Below the pieces are notes generated by a model that was not told the DNA's origin, ran no database searches, and was given only the letters and a program-made list of their open reading frames with translations. 64,000 bases of DNA from CAXSBR01 sp964236495. Its GTDB lineage: Bacteria > Actinomycetota > Actinomycetes > Mycobacteriales > Jatrophihabitantaceae. Made by a program: the position numbers and the translations under genes. Positions 23,083-32,276 of the stretch are shown piece by piece. The DNA lies in the NCBI GenBank assembly GCA_964236495.1, contig CAXSBR010000003.1:186001-250000 (forward strand). Reading direction: 5' to 3'. Within the stretch, counting starts at the first letter, position 1, and the number at the start of each line of letters is the position of its first letter.

Positions 23083-26010
23083 CTAGACCACGAAGTTGAC
23101 CAGCCGGCCAGGAACTGCGACCACGCGCCGCACGGTCGCCTCCGCCAGTAAGGCCGAAATCTTGTCGTCGGCGCGCGCGGCGGCCTCCAGCGTGGCCTTG
23201 TCCGCGTCCGCCGCGACGAAGACGACCGAGCGCAGCTTGCCGTTGACCTGCACGGGTACCTGCACGGTGTCCTCGACGAGCAGCGCAGGATCGGCAGCCG
23301 GGAAGGCGTGCCAGGCCAGCGAGGTGTCGTGCCCGAGCTTGGACCACAGTTCTTCGGCGATGTGGGGTGCCAGTGGCGCCAGCATCAGCACGAGTTCTTC
23401 GGCGACCGCCCGTGGTGCGCCGCCGTGGGGATACTGCTGGGTCAGAGCGTTGTTCAGCTCGGTGATGCGGGCGATGGAGGTGTTGAATCGCAACGTCTCG
23501 TAGCCCTCGCGCACGGCGGCGACCGTCTTGTGCAGCAGTCGGTTCAGCTCCGCCGAGGGTGCGTCGTCAGTGACATGGACGGCGCCGGTCGATTCGTCCA
23601 CGACGACGCGCCAGATGCGCTGCAACAGGCGGTACGGTCCGACGATCGTGCGAGCGTCCCAGGGTCGGGACTGGTCCAACGGTCCGCTGGCCATTTCGAA
23701 CATTCGGAACGTGTCGCTGCCGAAACCGGCGATGAAGACGTCCGGTGACACCACGTTCTTCAGGCTTTTGCCGATCTTGCCGAACTCCTGGCTGACTTCC
23801 TCGCCGTCGTAGAAGAAGGAGCCGTCGCGCTCCTCGATCTCGGCCGCGGGCACGTACACCCCGCGCTGGTCGGTGTATGCCGGCAGCTGCAACATGCCTT
23901 GATTCACCAACCGGTGAAAGGGTTCGGAGCTGGACACGTAGCCCAGGTCGAACAGCACCTTGTGCCAGAACCGGGCGTACAGCAGGTGCAACACCGCGTG
24001 CTCGACGCCGCCGACGTACAGCTCGACGCCGCCCAGCGGCCGGTCAGCGGTCGGGCCGAGCCAGTAGCGCTCGATCTCGGGATCGACGAGCCGCTCGGTG
24101 TTGAACGGGTCCAGATAGCGCAGCTCGTACCAGCAGGAACCAGCCCAGTTGGGCATCGTGCTGGTTTCGCGACGGTACTGACGAGGCCCGTCGCCCAGGT
24201 CCAGCGTGACGTTGACCCAGTCGGGCAGCCGGCCCAGCGGAGGTTCGGGCAGCGAGTCGGCGTCGTCGGGGTCGTGGGCCGTGGGCGCGAAGTTGTCGGT
24301 TTCGGGCAGCTCCAGGGGCAGCAGGTGCTCGGGCAGCGCGATCGGCAGCCCGGTGTCGTCGTAGACGATGGGGAACGGCTCGCCCCAGTAGCGCTGGCGG
24401 CTGAACAGCCAGTCGCGAAGCCGGTACGTCGTTGCCGGACGGCCGGCTCCGCGATCGGCCAGCCATCCGATCACCGCCGCCTTTGCCTGCTCGATCGACA
24501 GACCGTCGAGGTCCAGACCGTCGTCGTTGGCCGAGTTGATCGCCGGGCCGGCGCCGGTATAGGCGTTGCCGTCGAAACCGGCAGGCGGCTGCACGGTGCG
24601 CACGATGGGCAGGTCGAAGACTTCGGCGAACTCCCAGTCCCGCTCATCCTGGCCGGGCACCGCCATGATCGCTCCGGTGCCGTAACCCATCAGGACGTAG
24701 TCGGCGACGAACACGGGCACTCGCGCGCCGTTGACCGGATTGACGGCGTAGCTGCCCGTGAACACTCCAGTCTTGTCCTTGCTCACGCCGCCGCCCTGGC
24801 GCTCCAAATCGGATCGCCCGGCGATCGAACGACGGTAGGCGGCGACGGCCTCGCCAGGCGTGGACAGGTCGCCGGTCCAGCGGGCCGGAACATCCGCCGG
24901 CCACTCCCCCGCGCTCAGCGTGTCGACGAGGGGATGCTCGGGCGCCAGCACGACGTAGGTGGCGCCGAACAGGGTGTCCGGGCGAGTCGTGAACACCTCG
25001 ATGGCGCCGCTGGAGGCGTCAGTGCCGTCGGTGCCCTCGACCGCAAAGCGGACGTACGCGCCCACCGAGCGCCCGATCCAGTTCTGCTGCATCGTGCGGA
25101 CCTTGTCCGGCCAGTCCAGCTGCTGCAGGTCCTCGATCAGCCGGTCGGCGTAGGCGGTAATGCGCATCATCCACTGGGCCAGCGGTTTGCGAAACACCGG
25201 AAAGTTGCCGCGCTCGCTGCGGCCGTCGGCGGTGACCTCCTCGTTGGCAAGCACGGTGCCCAGGCCCGGACACCAGTTGACCGTCGACTCAGCTCGATAC
25301 ACCAGCCGGTGGTTGTCCACTACCTGCCGACGCTGATTAGGCTCCAAGTCGGCCCAGCGGGTGGAGAAGGGATTGCTGCCTTCGGTCGGCTCGCGCACAT
25401 CGCCGTCCAGCTCCTCGATCAGCTCGGTAATCGGGCGCGCTGTGTCGCGGTCCTGGTCGTACCAGCTGTCGAAGATCTGCAGAAAGATCCACTGCGTCCA
25501 CCGGTAGTAACCGGGATCGATGGTGGCGAGCACGCGGCGCTGATCGTGGCCCAACCCGAGGCGGCGCAGCTGCCGGCGGTAGGTGGCGATATTCGCGTCG
25601 GTGGTAGTTCGCGGATGCTGACCGGTCTGCACGGCGAACTGTTCAGCCGGCAGCCCAAAGGCGTCGAAGCCCATCGTGTGCAGCACGTTCGCACCACGCA
25701 TGCGTTGGTAGCGGGCGTAGACATCGGTGCCGATGTATCCCAACGGGTGGCCCACGTGCAGGCCCTCCCCGGAGGGGTAGGGGAACATGTCCATGATGAA
25801 ACTGGGCGGGCGCTGGGCCATCCGGTCGAAGCCCTCGGACAGGTCTCCGGTGGGGTTGGGCGCAGAGAAGGTGCCTTCAGTCTCCCAGCGGTCCTGCCAG
25901 GCCAGCTCGATCGCGTCGGCGAGCGTCGAGTCGTAGCGATAGGGCGGCGTATCGGCGGTCGTCGAAGCGGACTCGCTCGCGGGCGCAGCGGCGCTGGACT
26001 GCTCGGTCAT
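23083..26010 (-). CDS. leuS: Leucyl-tRNA synthetase
   Basis: 975 residues, full length for bacterial LeuRS. An Ala/Ser-rich N-tail of about 24 residues is followed by the class I Rossmann domain with PYPSGEGLHVGH (HIGH motif at 85-88) and the editing insertion with TTRPDTLFGATY. The second class I signature is GKIGKSLKN, where Ile replaces the usual Met of KMGKS/KMSKS. A C-terminal anticodon-binding domain follows. It charges tRNA-Leu in the cytosol. An AAAGAG ribosome site precedes the ATG. A 231-bp leader with repeats lies upstream. Confidence 0.97.
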   Translation of the reverse strand: MTEQSSAAAPASESASTTADTPPYRYDSTLADAIELAWQDRWETEGTFSAPNPTGDLSEGFDRMAQRPPSFIMDMFPYPSGEGLHVGHPLGYIGTDVYARYQRMRGANVLHTMGFDAFGLPAEQFAVQTGQHPRTTTDANIATYRRQLRRLGLGHDQRRVLATIDPGYYRWTQWIFLQIFDSWYDQDRDTARPITELIEELDGDVREPTEGSNPFSTRWADLEPNQRRQVVDNHRLVYRAESTVNWCPGLGTVLANEEVTADGRSERGNFPVFRKPLAQWMMRITAYADRLIEDLQQLDWPDKVRTMQQNWIGRSVGAYVRFAVEGTDGTDASSGAIEVFTTRPDTLFGATYVVLAPEHPLVDTLSAGEWPADVPARWTGDLSTPGEAVAAYRRSIAGRSDLERQGGGVSKDKTGVFTGSYAVNPVNGARVPVFVADYVLMGYGTGAIMAVPGQDERDWEFAEVFDLPIVRTVQPPAGFDGNAYTGAGPAINSANDDGLDLDGLSIEQAKAAVIGWLADRGAGRPATTYRLRDWLFSRQRYWGEPFPIVYDDTGLPIALPEHLLPLELPETDNFAPTAHDPDDADSLPEPPLGRLPDWVNVTLDLGDGPRQYRRETSTMPNWAGSCWYELRYLDPFNTERLVDPEIERYWLGPTADRPLGGVELYVGGVEHAVLHLLYARFWHKVLFDLGYVSSSEPFHRLVNQGMLQLPAYTDQRGVYVPAAEIEERDGSFFYDGEEVSQEFGKIGKSLKNVVSPDVFIAGFGSDTFRMFEMASGPLDQSRPWDARTIVGPYRLLQRIWRVVVDESTGAVHVTDDAPSAELNRLLHKTVAAVREGYETLRFNTSIARITELNNALTQQYPHGGAPRAVAEELVLMLAPLAPHIAEELWSKLGHDTSLAWHAFPAADPALLVEDTVQVPVQVNGKLRSVVFVAADADKATLEAAARADDKISALLAEATVRRVVAVPGRLVNFVV

Positions 26011-26104
26011 GACGGAATCTCTTTCACCGATCTCTTCGACGACGGATCTCTAGGACGACGGTTCTGTACGACTTCGGATCTCGATCAACACGCAACTTCA
26101 CTCC

Positions 26105-26172
26105 AGCGGGAACCGCTTGCACCTCATTGCCGCGGTAAGTCCGCCCCCCGGCGGAGTCAGCTGGGAACCGCT
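26105..26172. repeat. Leader of leuS with duplicated element flanking a GC hairpin
   Basis: Two near-identical copies (AGCGGGAACCGCT at 26105-26117; AGCTGGGAACCGCT at 26159-26172) flank a perfect hairpin TCCGCC-cccc-GGCGGA at 26140-26155. Both copies can also form small hairpins on the RNA strand. It resembles a cis-acting RNA but fits no family I can name. The remaining leader to 26010 has a second short direct repeat (cgacggatctct-like) and no gene. Confidence 0.4.
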
Positions 26173-26241
26173 GTGTTTGAACTTCGCAGCTGCGGCTAAT
26201 TCTTTCCTACCGGCGCATTGCCGCCGACATCCGGGGCACCG

Positions 26242-26904
26242 TCATGCGTCGGCATCGATGACCGCGGCATCCGGTGATTCGAGTTCGGAGTCCGAACGGC
26301 GTTGCACCCATTCCGGCGCGCTGACATTGTGCGCGCGCAGCCGCCAACCCGACGCCTCGATGGCCAACTCAGACCAGTGGCAGTTGGCCAGTGGACCCAG
26401 TACGTGCACCGAAGTACTCAGGTTTAGTAGTGCCGAGGTCAGTGCCATCGCTGTGGCACTGTGGGTGACCACTACTGCCAGTCCACAGTCGGCAATGTCG
26501 TCGAAGGCGGCGCACACGCGGACCGCTACCGCCGCGCGCGTCTCGCCGCCACGCCGGGTGACGTCAAGCCCGGCAAGCCAGTCGGCCAGTTCGTCTGGAT
26601 GGAGTTCGGCGACGTCGGCGCGGGTGAGGCCTTCCCAGTGGCCCAGTCCGCGTTCGCGCAGCCGCTCGTCGTAGCCGATGTCGAGGCCGGTGAGACTGCC
26701 CAACGCCTGTGCCGTGGCCGACGCGCGCTGCAGATCCGAACTGACGATGGCGTCGGGTTCCAGTGCGGCGATGGCACCGGCGGCCCGAGCTGCCTGCCGG
26801 TGCCCGACGTCGTCCAGCGGCGGATCGGCCTGGCCCTGGAATCGGCCCTCGGCGTTCCACGCCGTGCGACCGTGACGCAACAAGACCACTCGCTGCGGCG
26901 TCAC
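26242..26904 (-). CDS. Histidine phosphatase family protein (phosphoglycerate-mutase-like)
   Basis: 220 residues. LLRHGRTAWNAEGRFQGQ has the catalytic phospho-His (His11) and Arg of the RHG motif; a second His is in VVVTHSATAM (about residue 150). This is the GpmB/CobC-like branch, and the physiological substrate is not evident. It overlaps rsfS by 4 bp (ATGA), a pairing standard in actinobacteria after nadD-rsfS. Confidence 0.92.
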   Translation of the reverse strand: MTPQRVVLLRHGRTAWNAEGRFQGQADPPLDDVGHRQAARAAGAIAALEPDAIVSSDLQRASATAQALGSLTGLDIGYDERLRERGLGHWEGLTRADVAELHPDELADWLAGLDVTRRGGETRAAVAVRVCAAFDDIADCGLAVVVTHSATAMALTSALLNLSTSVHVLGPLANCHWSELAIEASGWRLRAHNVSAPEWVQRRSDSELESPDAAVIDADA

Positions 26905-27377
26905 GTCCGAGCTGACGCGGGCGCCGTCTCATCGGTGCCGGCGGTGGCGGTGCCCAGTGAGCTGTCGGCCTCGGCGAGGGTGTCGGCTGCTTCGGGCTCA
27001 GGCAAGTCCGAACTCTGCGGTCGGTCGACGAACGGAATCGTCGGGCAGTCGTGCCAAAGCCGTTCCAGGGCGTAGAACACGCGCTCCTCGGTGTGCTGGA
27101 TGTGCACAACTATGTCGGCGAAGTCGAGCAACACCCAGCGTCCGTCGCGGTGGCCTTCGCGACGCAGCGGTTTGCGCCCGACGCGGCGCAGGCGTTCCTC
27201 CACGGAGTCGACGATCGCCTCCACCTGGCGGTCGTTGCTCCCGGTGGCGATCACGAAGATGTCGGTGATGGCGAGCCGATCGCTGACGTCGATGAGCACG
27301 ATGTCGGTGGCCAGCTTGTCCGCAGCGGCTTGGGCGGCCAGCAGTGCCAGGTCGCGGGCCTCGTCGGTTGCAGTCAC
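26901..27377 (-). CDS. rsfS: Ribosomal silencing factor RsfS
   Basis: 158 residues. The RsfS/DUF143 core is residues 5-120: DIVLIDVSDRLAITDIFVIATG, the Arg-rich middle, and GRWVLLDFADIVVHI. It binds ribosomal protein L14 and blocks subunit joining when nutrients are short. The C-terminal 35 residues are an acidic Ala/Ser/Thr tail. GTG start with GGAG upstream. Its own promoter seems likely (TAGACT at 27386-27391), which matters because two unrelated genes now separate it from nadD. Confidence 0.95.
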   Translation of the reverse strand: MTATDEARDLALLAAQAAADKLATDIVLIDVSDRLAITDIFVIATGSNDRQVEAIVDSVEERLRRVGRKPLRREGHRDGRWVLLDFADIVVHIQHTEERVFYALERLWHDCPTIPFVDRPQSSDLPEPEAADTLAEADSSLGTATAGTDETAPASART

Positions 27378-27385
27378 AGCGCTCC

Positions 27386-27391
27386 AGTCTA
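27386..27391 (-). promoter_or_regulatory. Putative -10 of rsfS
   Basis: TAGACT on the minus strand, 8 nt before the rsfS GTG. It would give a nearly leaderless transcript for rsfS and the histidine phosphatase. Confidence 0.38.
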
Positions 27392-27473
27392 GTTGCTGGC
27401 TGCCGCGCAGGAGCCGGCGCGATCGGGGCTTCGGCGCGTGCCGGATCTGCCGGAACCTACCCGAGGTGCGGGA

Positions 27474-28388
27474 TTACCGGACCAGGACGGTGTGGGCGCT
27501 GTGAATCGTCATCGCAAGCTCTCCGACTCTGCTTTGAACCGGCCCGATGTCGGTCCACGCACCCCCGTCAACGCGGAATTGCGCGAACCAACTCACTCGA
27601 GCGGTGACGATCACCGGCCCTCGTTTCGCGTAGACGTGACCGAAGTAGCCGGGGCAGACAAGGGTGCGGCACGGATTGACGGCGAAGTCGTACGACCGGC
27701 CTGGACCGTCCGAGGTGTCGGTCGCGCCGTCGCCGAAGTTCCAGTCGACGCTGGTCACCCGCCCGCGGAAGTCGACCTTGCGCCCGAGCAGTGTCGCAGA
27801 TCCAAGGTCTACCTGGCCATCCGTGTTCTTGACCCACGTGATGACTTGAACATTGACCAGTGGCGTCGCATTCGCCGGCGGGGCGGAGCCGATCACCGGC
27901 TGCGGCAACACCTTTTCTACTGACGCACGAACGGTGTCTGCGGTGATAGGAACGACCCGGGGTGTACCGGCGGCGGTATCGCCGGGGCAGAAGGGAGTAA
28001 TCACTGTCCTACCACCGGCGAAAGTCGTGATGGTAATGAAAGAATGCACGGCCTTACCGTTGAGCGGAGGACAAACGCGCACGTGATTGACGCATCCGCC
28101 AGGCATCTGAGAGCCCGGCTGGTTGCAATCTACAGTGAGCACAGAAACTACCGCAACTTGATTTACATCGCCTACGGCTTTACGTTGAGGACCTGGAGAC
28201 GCCGATGGTGCTGCGTTACCAGGCGAGGAAGCAACGTGGCCCGCGGAGGCCCCAACGCTGCCATGCCCTGCGACACCATTATAACCGCCAGCAAACCCTT
28301 TTCTAGCTGCTGCGGCACCCGGCGTCAAAACGGCAAAGACCACAGTGACGGCAGCGATACAGGACAATGGCGCCCGAGTCCGCAACAC
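27474..28388 (-). CDS. Secreted protein with PKD-like region, unknown function
   Basis: 304 residues. A signal peptide (about 1-28, ending GAAAA) and a Gly/Ser/Ala segment precede the mature protein. At about residues 205-235 VDWNFGDGATDTSDGPG is the PKD-type turn, followed by a conserved-looking pair of Cys (NPCRTLVCPGYFGHVY). Proteins with such domains usually bind surfaces or polymers; no enzyme motif is seen. The start has a GGGAGC site at the end of the upstream lipoprotein gene, only 3 bp away, so the two are coexpressed. The base composition is visibly less GC-rich than in the neighbours. Confidence 0.8.
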   Translation of the reverse strand: MLRTRAPLSCIAAVTVVFAVLTPGAAAARKGFAGGYNGVAGHGSVGASAGHVASSPGNAAPSASPGPQRKAVGDVNQVAVVSVLTVDCNQPGSQMPGGCVNHVRVCPPLNGKAVHSFITITTFAGGRTVITPFCPGDTAAGTPRVVPITADTVRASVEKVLPQPVIGSAPPANATPLVNVQVITWVKNTDGQVDLGSATLLGRKVDFRGRVTSVDWNFGDGATDTSDGPGRSYDFAVNPCRTLVCPGYFGHVYAKRGPVIVTARVSWFAQFRVDGGAWTDIGPVQSRVGELAMTIHSAHTVLVR

Positions 28389-28391
28389 CCG

Positions 28392-29177
28392 TCAGCTCCC
28401 ATTGCGCAAAGCGACAATTTTCCAATTTTGATGCCGCCATCGCAGTGTGGAATCAAGCACCGCACCGCGTATGGGTGCTCCCGCCTTGAATATCTTTCCA
28501 GTGAGATCTACCGAACTGAATGCGTCAACGTTGAACTTTATCCGGTACATATACTGGCCATTCTGAACGCTACTCGTGACGTTTCGAGTTGGCGAAATAA
28601 GGTGGAGTCGATCACCCACATAGTGGTATTTACCAGCTTTCGTTTGATCGAAATCATTTGCGAAATCGCCACAAAGACGGCAAGACTTTTCGAAGTAGTG
28701 TCGCATGTACCGGGAGTCCGTGGTGGCATAACCCCAGTCGATTGTCTTGACGAAGAACTCGGCAAAAGCCTTTGCACCCTGCGCGGTGTGTTTCGTTGCC
28801 GCTACCGGCATCACCGGCGGCCGCTCTGCTTTTGAGGTGACGTTCGGGCCGGTCCGCGGCACGTCGGCGGGAACCGTCGGCTGCGCGGATTTCGGACGTG
28901 CGGTGCTGGCGGGCGCGGCAGACTTTGATTTCGGTGATGTACTCGCTGACACCGTTGCACTCGTCGGTGCGTCAGACGTCGAGGGCGCCGCAGGTATCGA
29001 CGTCGCCGGCGCCGTGGTGCCACCTGACGCACTGGACGCCATCGTGGCGGCAGGGTAGGTCGTCGTCGACTCAGCCGACGGCTTCGAGCTCGACGAGCAG
29101 GCCGTCAACATCGGCAACGTCGCTGCCACCACGAGGCCGGCCGTCGTGAACACGCGCCGCCGAACCCAGTGCCCCAT
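28392..29177 (-). CDS. Lipoprotein with DUF6318-like domain
   Basis: 261 residues. The lipobox LPMLTAC gives Cys about 27; a Ser/Thr/Ala/Pro linker of about 80 residues follows. The C-terminal 150 residues (AKAFAEFFVKTIDWGYATTD, then CRLCGDFANDF) match the pattern of an actinobacterial surface domain of unknown function. It is paired with the PKD-like protein. DNA around 28500-28740 is about 42-45% GC against roughly 65-70% around it, which suggests acquisition from elsewhere. The pair interrupts the nadD-rsfS order. Confidence 0.82.
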   Translation of the reverse strand: MGHWVRRRVFTTAGLVVAATLPMLTACSSSSKPSAESTTTYPAATMASSASGGTTAPATSIPAAPSTSDAPTSATVSASTSPKSKSAAPASTARPKSAQPTVPADVPRTGPNVTSKAERPPVMPVAATKHTAQGAKAFAEFFVKTIDWGYATTDSRYMRHYFEKSCRLCGDFANDFDQTKAGKYHYVGDRLHLISPTRNVTSSVQNGQYMYRIKFNVDAFSSVDLTGKIFKAGAPIRGAVLDSTLRWRHQNWKIVALRNGS

Positions 29178-29243
29178 CGGTCAATCGTGGCAACAAAGTT
29201 CCGAATCGCCTAATTAGGACTGTTCTTCCTGTGGACAGTCGCC

Positions 29244-29891
29244 TCAGGCGCCGGCGTACAAGCCGTGTTTACCGATGTACTGCACGACTCCGTCGGGCAG
29301 CAAGTACCACACGGGTAGGCCGGCCGACACGCGCTCGCGGCACGCACTGGAGGAGATTGCCATCGCCGGCACGTCCACCAACGTCACTGCGTTCTCTGGA
29401 AGATGGTCACCGGACAGCACGTAACCCGGCCGGGTTACGCCGACGAAGTGGGCCATGGACAGCAGTTGGTCGGCCTGCTTCCACGTCAAAATGGAGCCCA
29501 GCGCGTCGGCACCGGTGATGAAGTACAGCTGCGCGTCGGGATGCTGGGCGGCGATGTCGGCGATCGTATCCACCGCAAAGGTAGGTCCGGCCCGGTCGAT
29601 GTCCACCCGGCTGACGAGGAAGCGCGGATTCGACGCGGTGGCGATCACCGTCATCAGGTAGCGGTGTTCGGCCGCGCTGACAACGCGGTCCTGCTTCTGC
29701 CACGGCTCACCGGTCGGTACGAACAGCACCTCGTCCAGATCGAACAGACCGGCGACCTCGCTGGCGGCGCTGAGGTGGCCATGGTGGATCGGATCGAAGG
29801 TGCCGCCCATGATCCCTACCCGGCGACGGGTGCCGGACGGGTTCACGACGGCTTGGGCAGGTTCCGCCGGATCAGCGGATCTGGCCGGCAC
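29244..29891 (-). CDS. nadD: Nicotinate-nucleotide adenylyltransferase
   Basis: 215 residues. GIMGGTFDPIHHGHL is the nucleotidyltransferase GxFxPxHxGH motif; ISSSACRERV near the end is the ISSTxIR equivalent. It makes deamido-NAD from nicotinate mononucleotide and ATP. GTG 29891 overlaps the proA end by 20 bp; GTG 29846 is a shorter alternative that still keeps the whole domain. Normally followed by rsfS; here two exported-protein genes come first. Confidence 0.95.
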   Translation of the reverse strand: MPARSADPAEPAQAVVNPSGTRRRVGIMGGTFDPIHHGHLSAASEVAGLFDLDEVLFVPTGEPWQKQDRVVSAAEHRYLMTVIATASNPRFLVSRVDIDRAGPTFAVDTIADIAAQHPDAQLYFITGADALGSILTWKQADQLLSMAHFVGVTRPGYVLSGDHLPENAVTLVDVPAMAISSSACRERVSAGLPVWYLLPDGVVQYIGKHGLYAGA

Positions 29892-31146
29892 CGGTGACGA
29901 CCCACTTGGTGGACGTCAGCTCCGGCAGCCCCATCGGCCCGCGCGCATGCAACTTCTGCGTCGAGATGCCGATCTCGGCGCCGAAGCCGAACTCCCCGCC
30001 GTCGGTGAACCTCGTCGAGGCGTTGACAATCACCGCCGCGCTGTCCACGCGCGCGATGAACCGTTGGGACGACGCCAGGTCGTTGGTGACGATGGCCTCG
30101 GTGTGGCCTGACGAGTAGCGACGGATGTGATCGATCGCCTCGTCGATACTGTCGACGACCTTGACGCGAAGGTCGAGCGAGAGATGCTCCTCGGTCCACT
30201 GCTCGGCGGCCGGGACGTCGGGCACCGAGCCGTCGCTGTGCACGGTGACGCCCTTGGAGTGCAGCCGCTCCAGCAACGCAGGCAGGAACCGGGCCGCCGC
30301 GGCGCGATGGATCAGCACGGTCTCGGCGGAATTGCACACCGAGGGCCGCGACACCTTCGCGTTCACCACGATGCGCTCAGCCATGTCGGCGTCGGCGGAG
30401 GCGTCGAGGTAGATGTGGCAGTTGCCGACGCCGGTCTCGATCACCGGCACGGTCGAGTTTTCCACGACGTAGCTGATCAGTCCGGCGCCGCCGCGGGGAA
30501 TGATGACGTCGACCAGCCCGCGGGCACGCAGCAGGTGTCCGACGCTGGAGCGGTCCGTGCCTGGAACGAGCTGCACCGAGTCGCGCGGCAGCCCGGCCTT
30601 CTCCCCCGCCTCGTCCAGAACGTCGACCAGCACCCGGTTGGAGCGGTACGCCGAGCCCGAGCCGCGCAGCAGCACCGCGTTACCGCTCTTGACCGCCAGC
30701 CCGGCAGCGTCGACGGTGACGTTGGGCCGCGCCTCATACACGATTGCGACAACGCCCAGCGGCACCCGGACCTGCTCGATGTGCAGGCCGTTGGCGACGG
30801 TGTAACCACGCACCACGTCGCCGATCGGATCAGGCAGCGCGGCGACGTCACGCAGGCCCTGCGCCATCGCCTCCACCCGCGTCGGCGTGAGCGACAGCCG
30901 ATCGATCATCGTCTCAGGCGTCTTGTCGGCCCGGGCCGCCGTCACGTCCTGGGCGTTGGCGGCGAGGATCGCGTCGCTTGCTGCCAGTACGGCGTCGGCC
31001 ATCGCGTGCAGCGCGGCGTCCTTGGTCGCCCGCGTCAACGGCGCGAGCTCCACCGCGGCCGCCCGCGCCTGGGTGGCTATCTCGCGGACCTCTGCGTCGC
31101 CTATTGCCGCGCCTACCTGCTCGTCCATGCCCTGAGGCTCGTCCAT
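29872..31146 (-). CDS. proA: Gamma-glutamyl phosphate reductase
   Basis: 424 residues. The aldehyde-dehydrogenase-like fold shows the catalytic Cys in SRPSVCNSAETVL, preceded by VIETGVGNCHIYLD. The second step of proline synthesis is reduction of glutamyl-5-phosphate to the semialdehyde. The frame is open to 31332, but ATG 31146 is preferred: TACCCT stands 6 nt upstream, and the earlier part overlaps proB without similarity. It follows proB by 13 bp. Confidence 0.96.
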   Translation of the reverse strand: MDEPQGMDEQVGAAIGDAEVREIATQARAAAVELAPLTRATKDAALHAMADAVLAASDAILAANAQDVTAARADKTPETMIDRLSLTPTRVEAMAQGLRDVAALPDPIGDVVRGYTVANGLHIEQVRVPLGVVAIVYEARPNVTVDAAGLAVKSGNAVLLRGSGSAYRSNRVLVDVLDEAGEKAGLPRDSVQLVPGTDRSSVGHLLRARGLVDVIIPRGGAGLISYVVENSTVPVIETGVGNCHIYLDASADADMAERIVVNAKVSRPSVCNSAETVLIHRAAAARFLPALLERLHSKGVTVHSDGSVPDVPAAEQWTEEHLSLDLRVKVVDSIDEAIDHIRRYSSGHTEAIVTNDLASSQRFIARVDSAAVIVNASTRFTDGGEFGFGAEIGISTQKLHARGPMGLPELTSTKWVVTGAGQIR

Positions 31147-31159
31147 GTCTAGAGGGTAG

Positions 31160-32263
31160 CTATGACGCGGGCATGAATACGATGTCGTCGCGGTGGACCA
31201 CCTCGCGGCGCAGCTCCATCGGCAGGTCGGGCGAGGACTTGCCGAACATCGCCGGCAGATCGTCGGAATCGAAGGCCACCAGGCCCCGCGCGACCACGGT
31301 TCCGGCCGGGTCAGCGATATCCACCGCGTCACCCGAACCGAACTCGCCGGTGACGCCGGTGATGCCCGCGGGCAGCAGCGATGCGCGCCGCTCCAGTACC
31401 GCCCGCACGGCGCCGGCGTCGAGGATCAACCGTCCGCGCGGGGTCGTCGCATGCCGTAGCCAGAACAATCGCGACGACGTCCGCCCGGGCGAGGCGGTGA
31501 ACAAGGTGCCGCTGCTACCGGCCAGGGCGGCTGCGACCTGGTCCGCCGCCGCCAGCACCACGACGATGCCGGCGCCGGTGGCGATGGCGGCTGCCTCGAG
31601 CTTGGTGGCCATGCCGCCGGTGCCCACCGCGCTGCCTCTGCCGCCCACGTCCACCCCGCTCAGGTCCGCCGGCGAGTCGACCTGTGCGATGAAGCGGGAG
31701 CCGGGCAGCGTCGGCTTGGCGGTGTAAAGGCCGTCGACGTCGGACAGCAGCACCAGCGCATCGGCCTGCACCAGATGGGCCACCAGGGCGGCGAGCCGGT
31801 CGTTGTCGCCGAAGCGGATCTCCTGCGTCGCGACGGTGTCGTTCTCGTTGACGATGGGGATGACGCCCAGCGCCAGCAGCCGCTCCATCGTGCGCTGGGC
31901 GTTGCGGTAGTGCCCGCGGCGGTGCAGGTCGTCGGCGGTGAGCAGGACCTGTCCGACGGTCAGCCGGTGCCTAGCAAACGACGCTGCATAGCGTTCGGCC
32001 AACAGCTGTTGACCGACGCTGGCCGCGGCCTGTTGCGTGGCCAGATCGCGCGGCCGGGTCTTGAGCCCCAACGGCGCGATGCCCGCGGCAATCGCGCCCG
32101 AAGAGACCAACACCACCTGCTGGCCGACGGCCCGGCGGGCAGCCAGCGCGTCGACGAGGGCGTCGATGCGCGCACCGTCCAGACGACCCAGCGACGTCAG
32201 CGACGACGACCCGACTTTGACCACCGTGCGCGCGGCGATGGCGATCGCGGTGCGTTGGGACAT
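31160..32263 (-). CDS. proB: Glutamate 5-kinase
   Basis: 367 residues: amino-acid-kinase domain (VVKVGSSSLT, VLVSSGAIAAG, PIVNENDTVA, GTGGMATKLEAA) followed by a C-terminal PUA domain (about 275-360). It catalyses the committed, proline-inhibited step. It starts 13 bp after obgE and precedes proA, the common actinobacterial order. The open frame to 32677 is a read-back into obgE. Confidence 0.96.
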   Translation of the reverse strand: MSQRTAIAIAARTVVKVGSSSLTSLGRLDGARIDALVDALAARRAVGQQVVLVSSGAIAAGIAPLGLKTRPRDLATQQAAASVGQQLLAERYAASFARHRLTVGQVLLTADDLHRRGHYRNAQRTMERLLALGVIPIVNENDTVATQEIRFGDNDRLAALVAHLVQADALVLLSDVDGLYTAKPTLPGSRFIAQVDSPADLSGVDVGGRGSAVGTGGMATKLEAAAIATGAGIVVVLAAADQVAAALAGSSGTLFTASPGRTSSRLFWLRHATTPRGRLILDAGAVRAVLERRASLLPAGITGVTGEFGSGDAVDIADPAGTVVARGLVAFDSDDLPAMFGKSSPDLPMELRREVVHRDDIVFMPAS

Positions 32264-32276
32264 CAGCGCGCCGCGC

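Noticed and set aside
26105..26172. T-box riboswitch before leuS
   Set aside because: A T-box-like GGGAACCGC occurs only on the strand opposite to leuS, and the conserved T-box bulge and specifier loop are not recognisable.
23899..26199. Long plus-strand open frame (766 codons) across leuS
   Set aside because: It is antisense to an unmistakable LeuRS and reads like the complement of GC-rich codons; no family motif or ribosome site.
26011..26241. tRNA-like fragment in the leuS leader
   Set aside because: A GTTCAAAC stretch resembles a T-loop, but no cloverleaf arms can be built around it.
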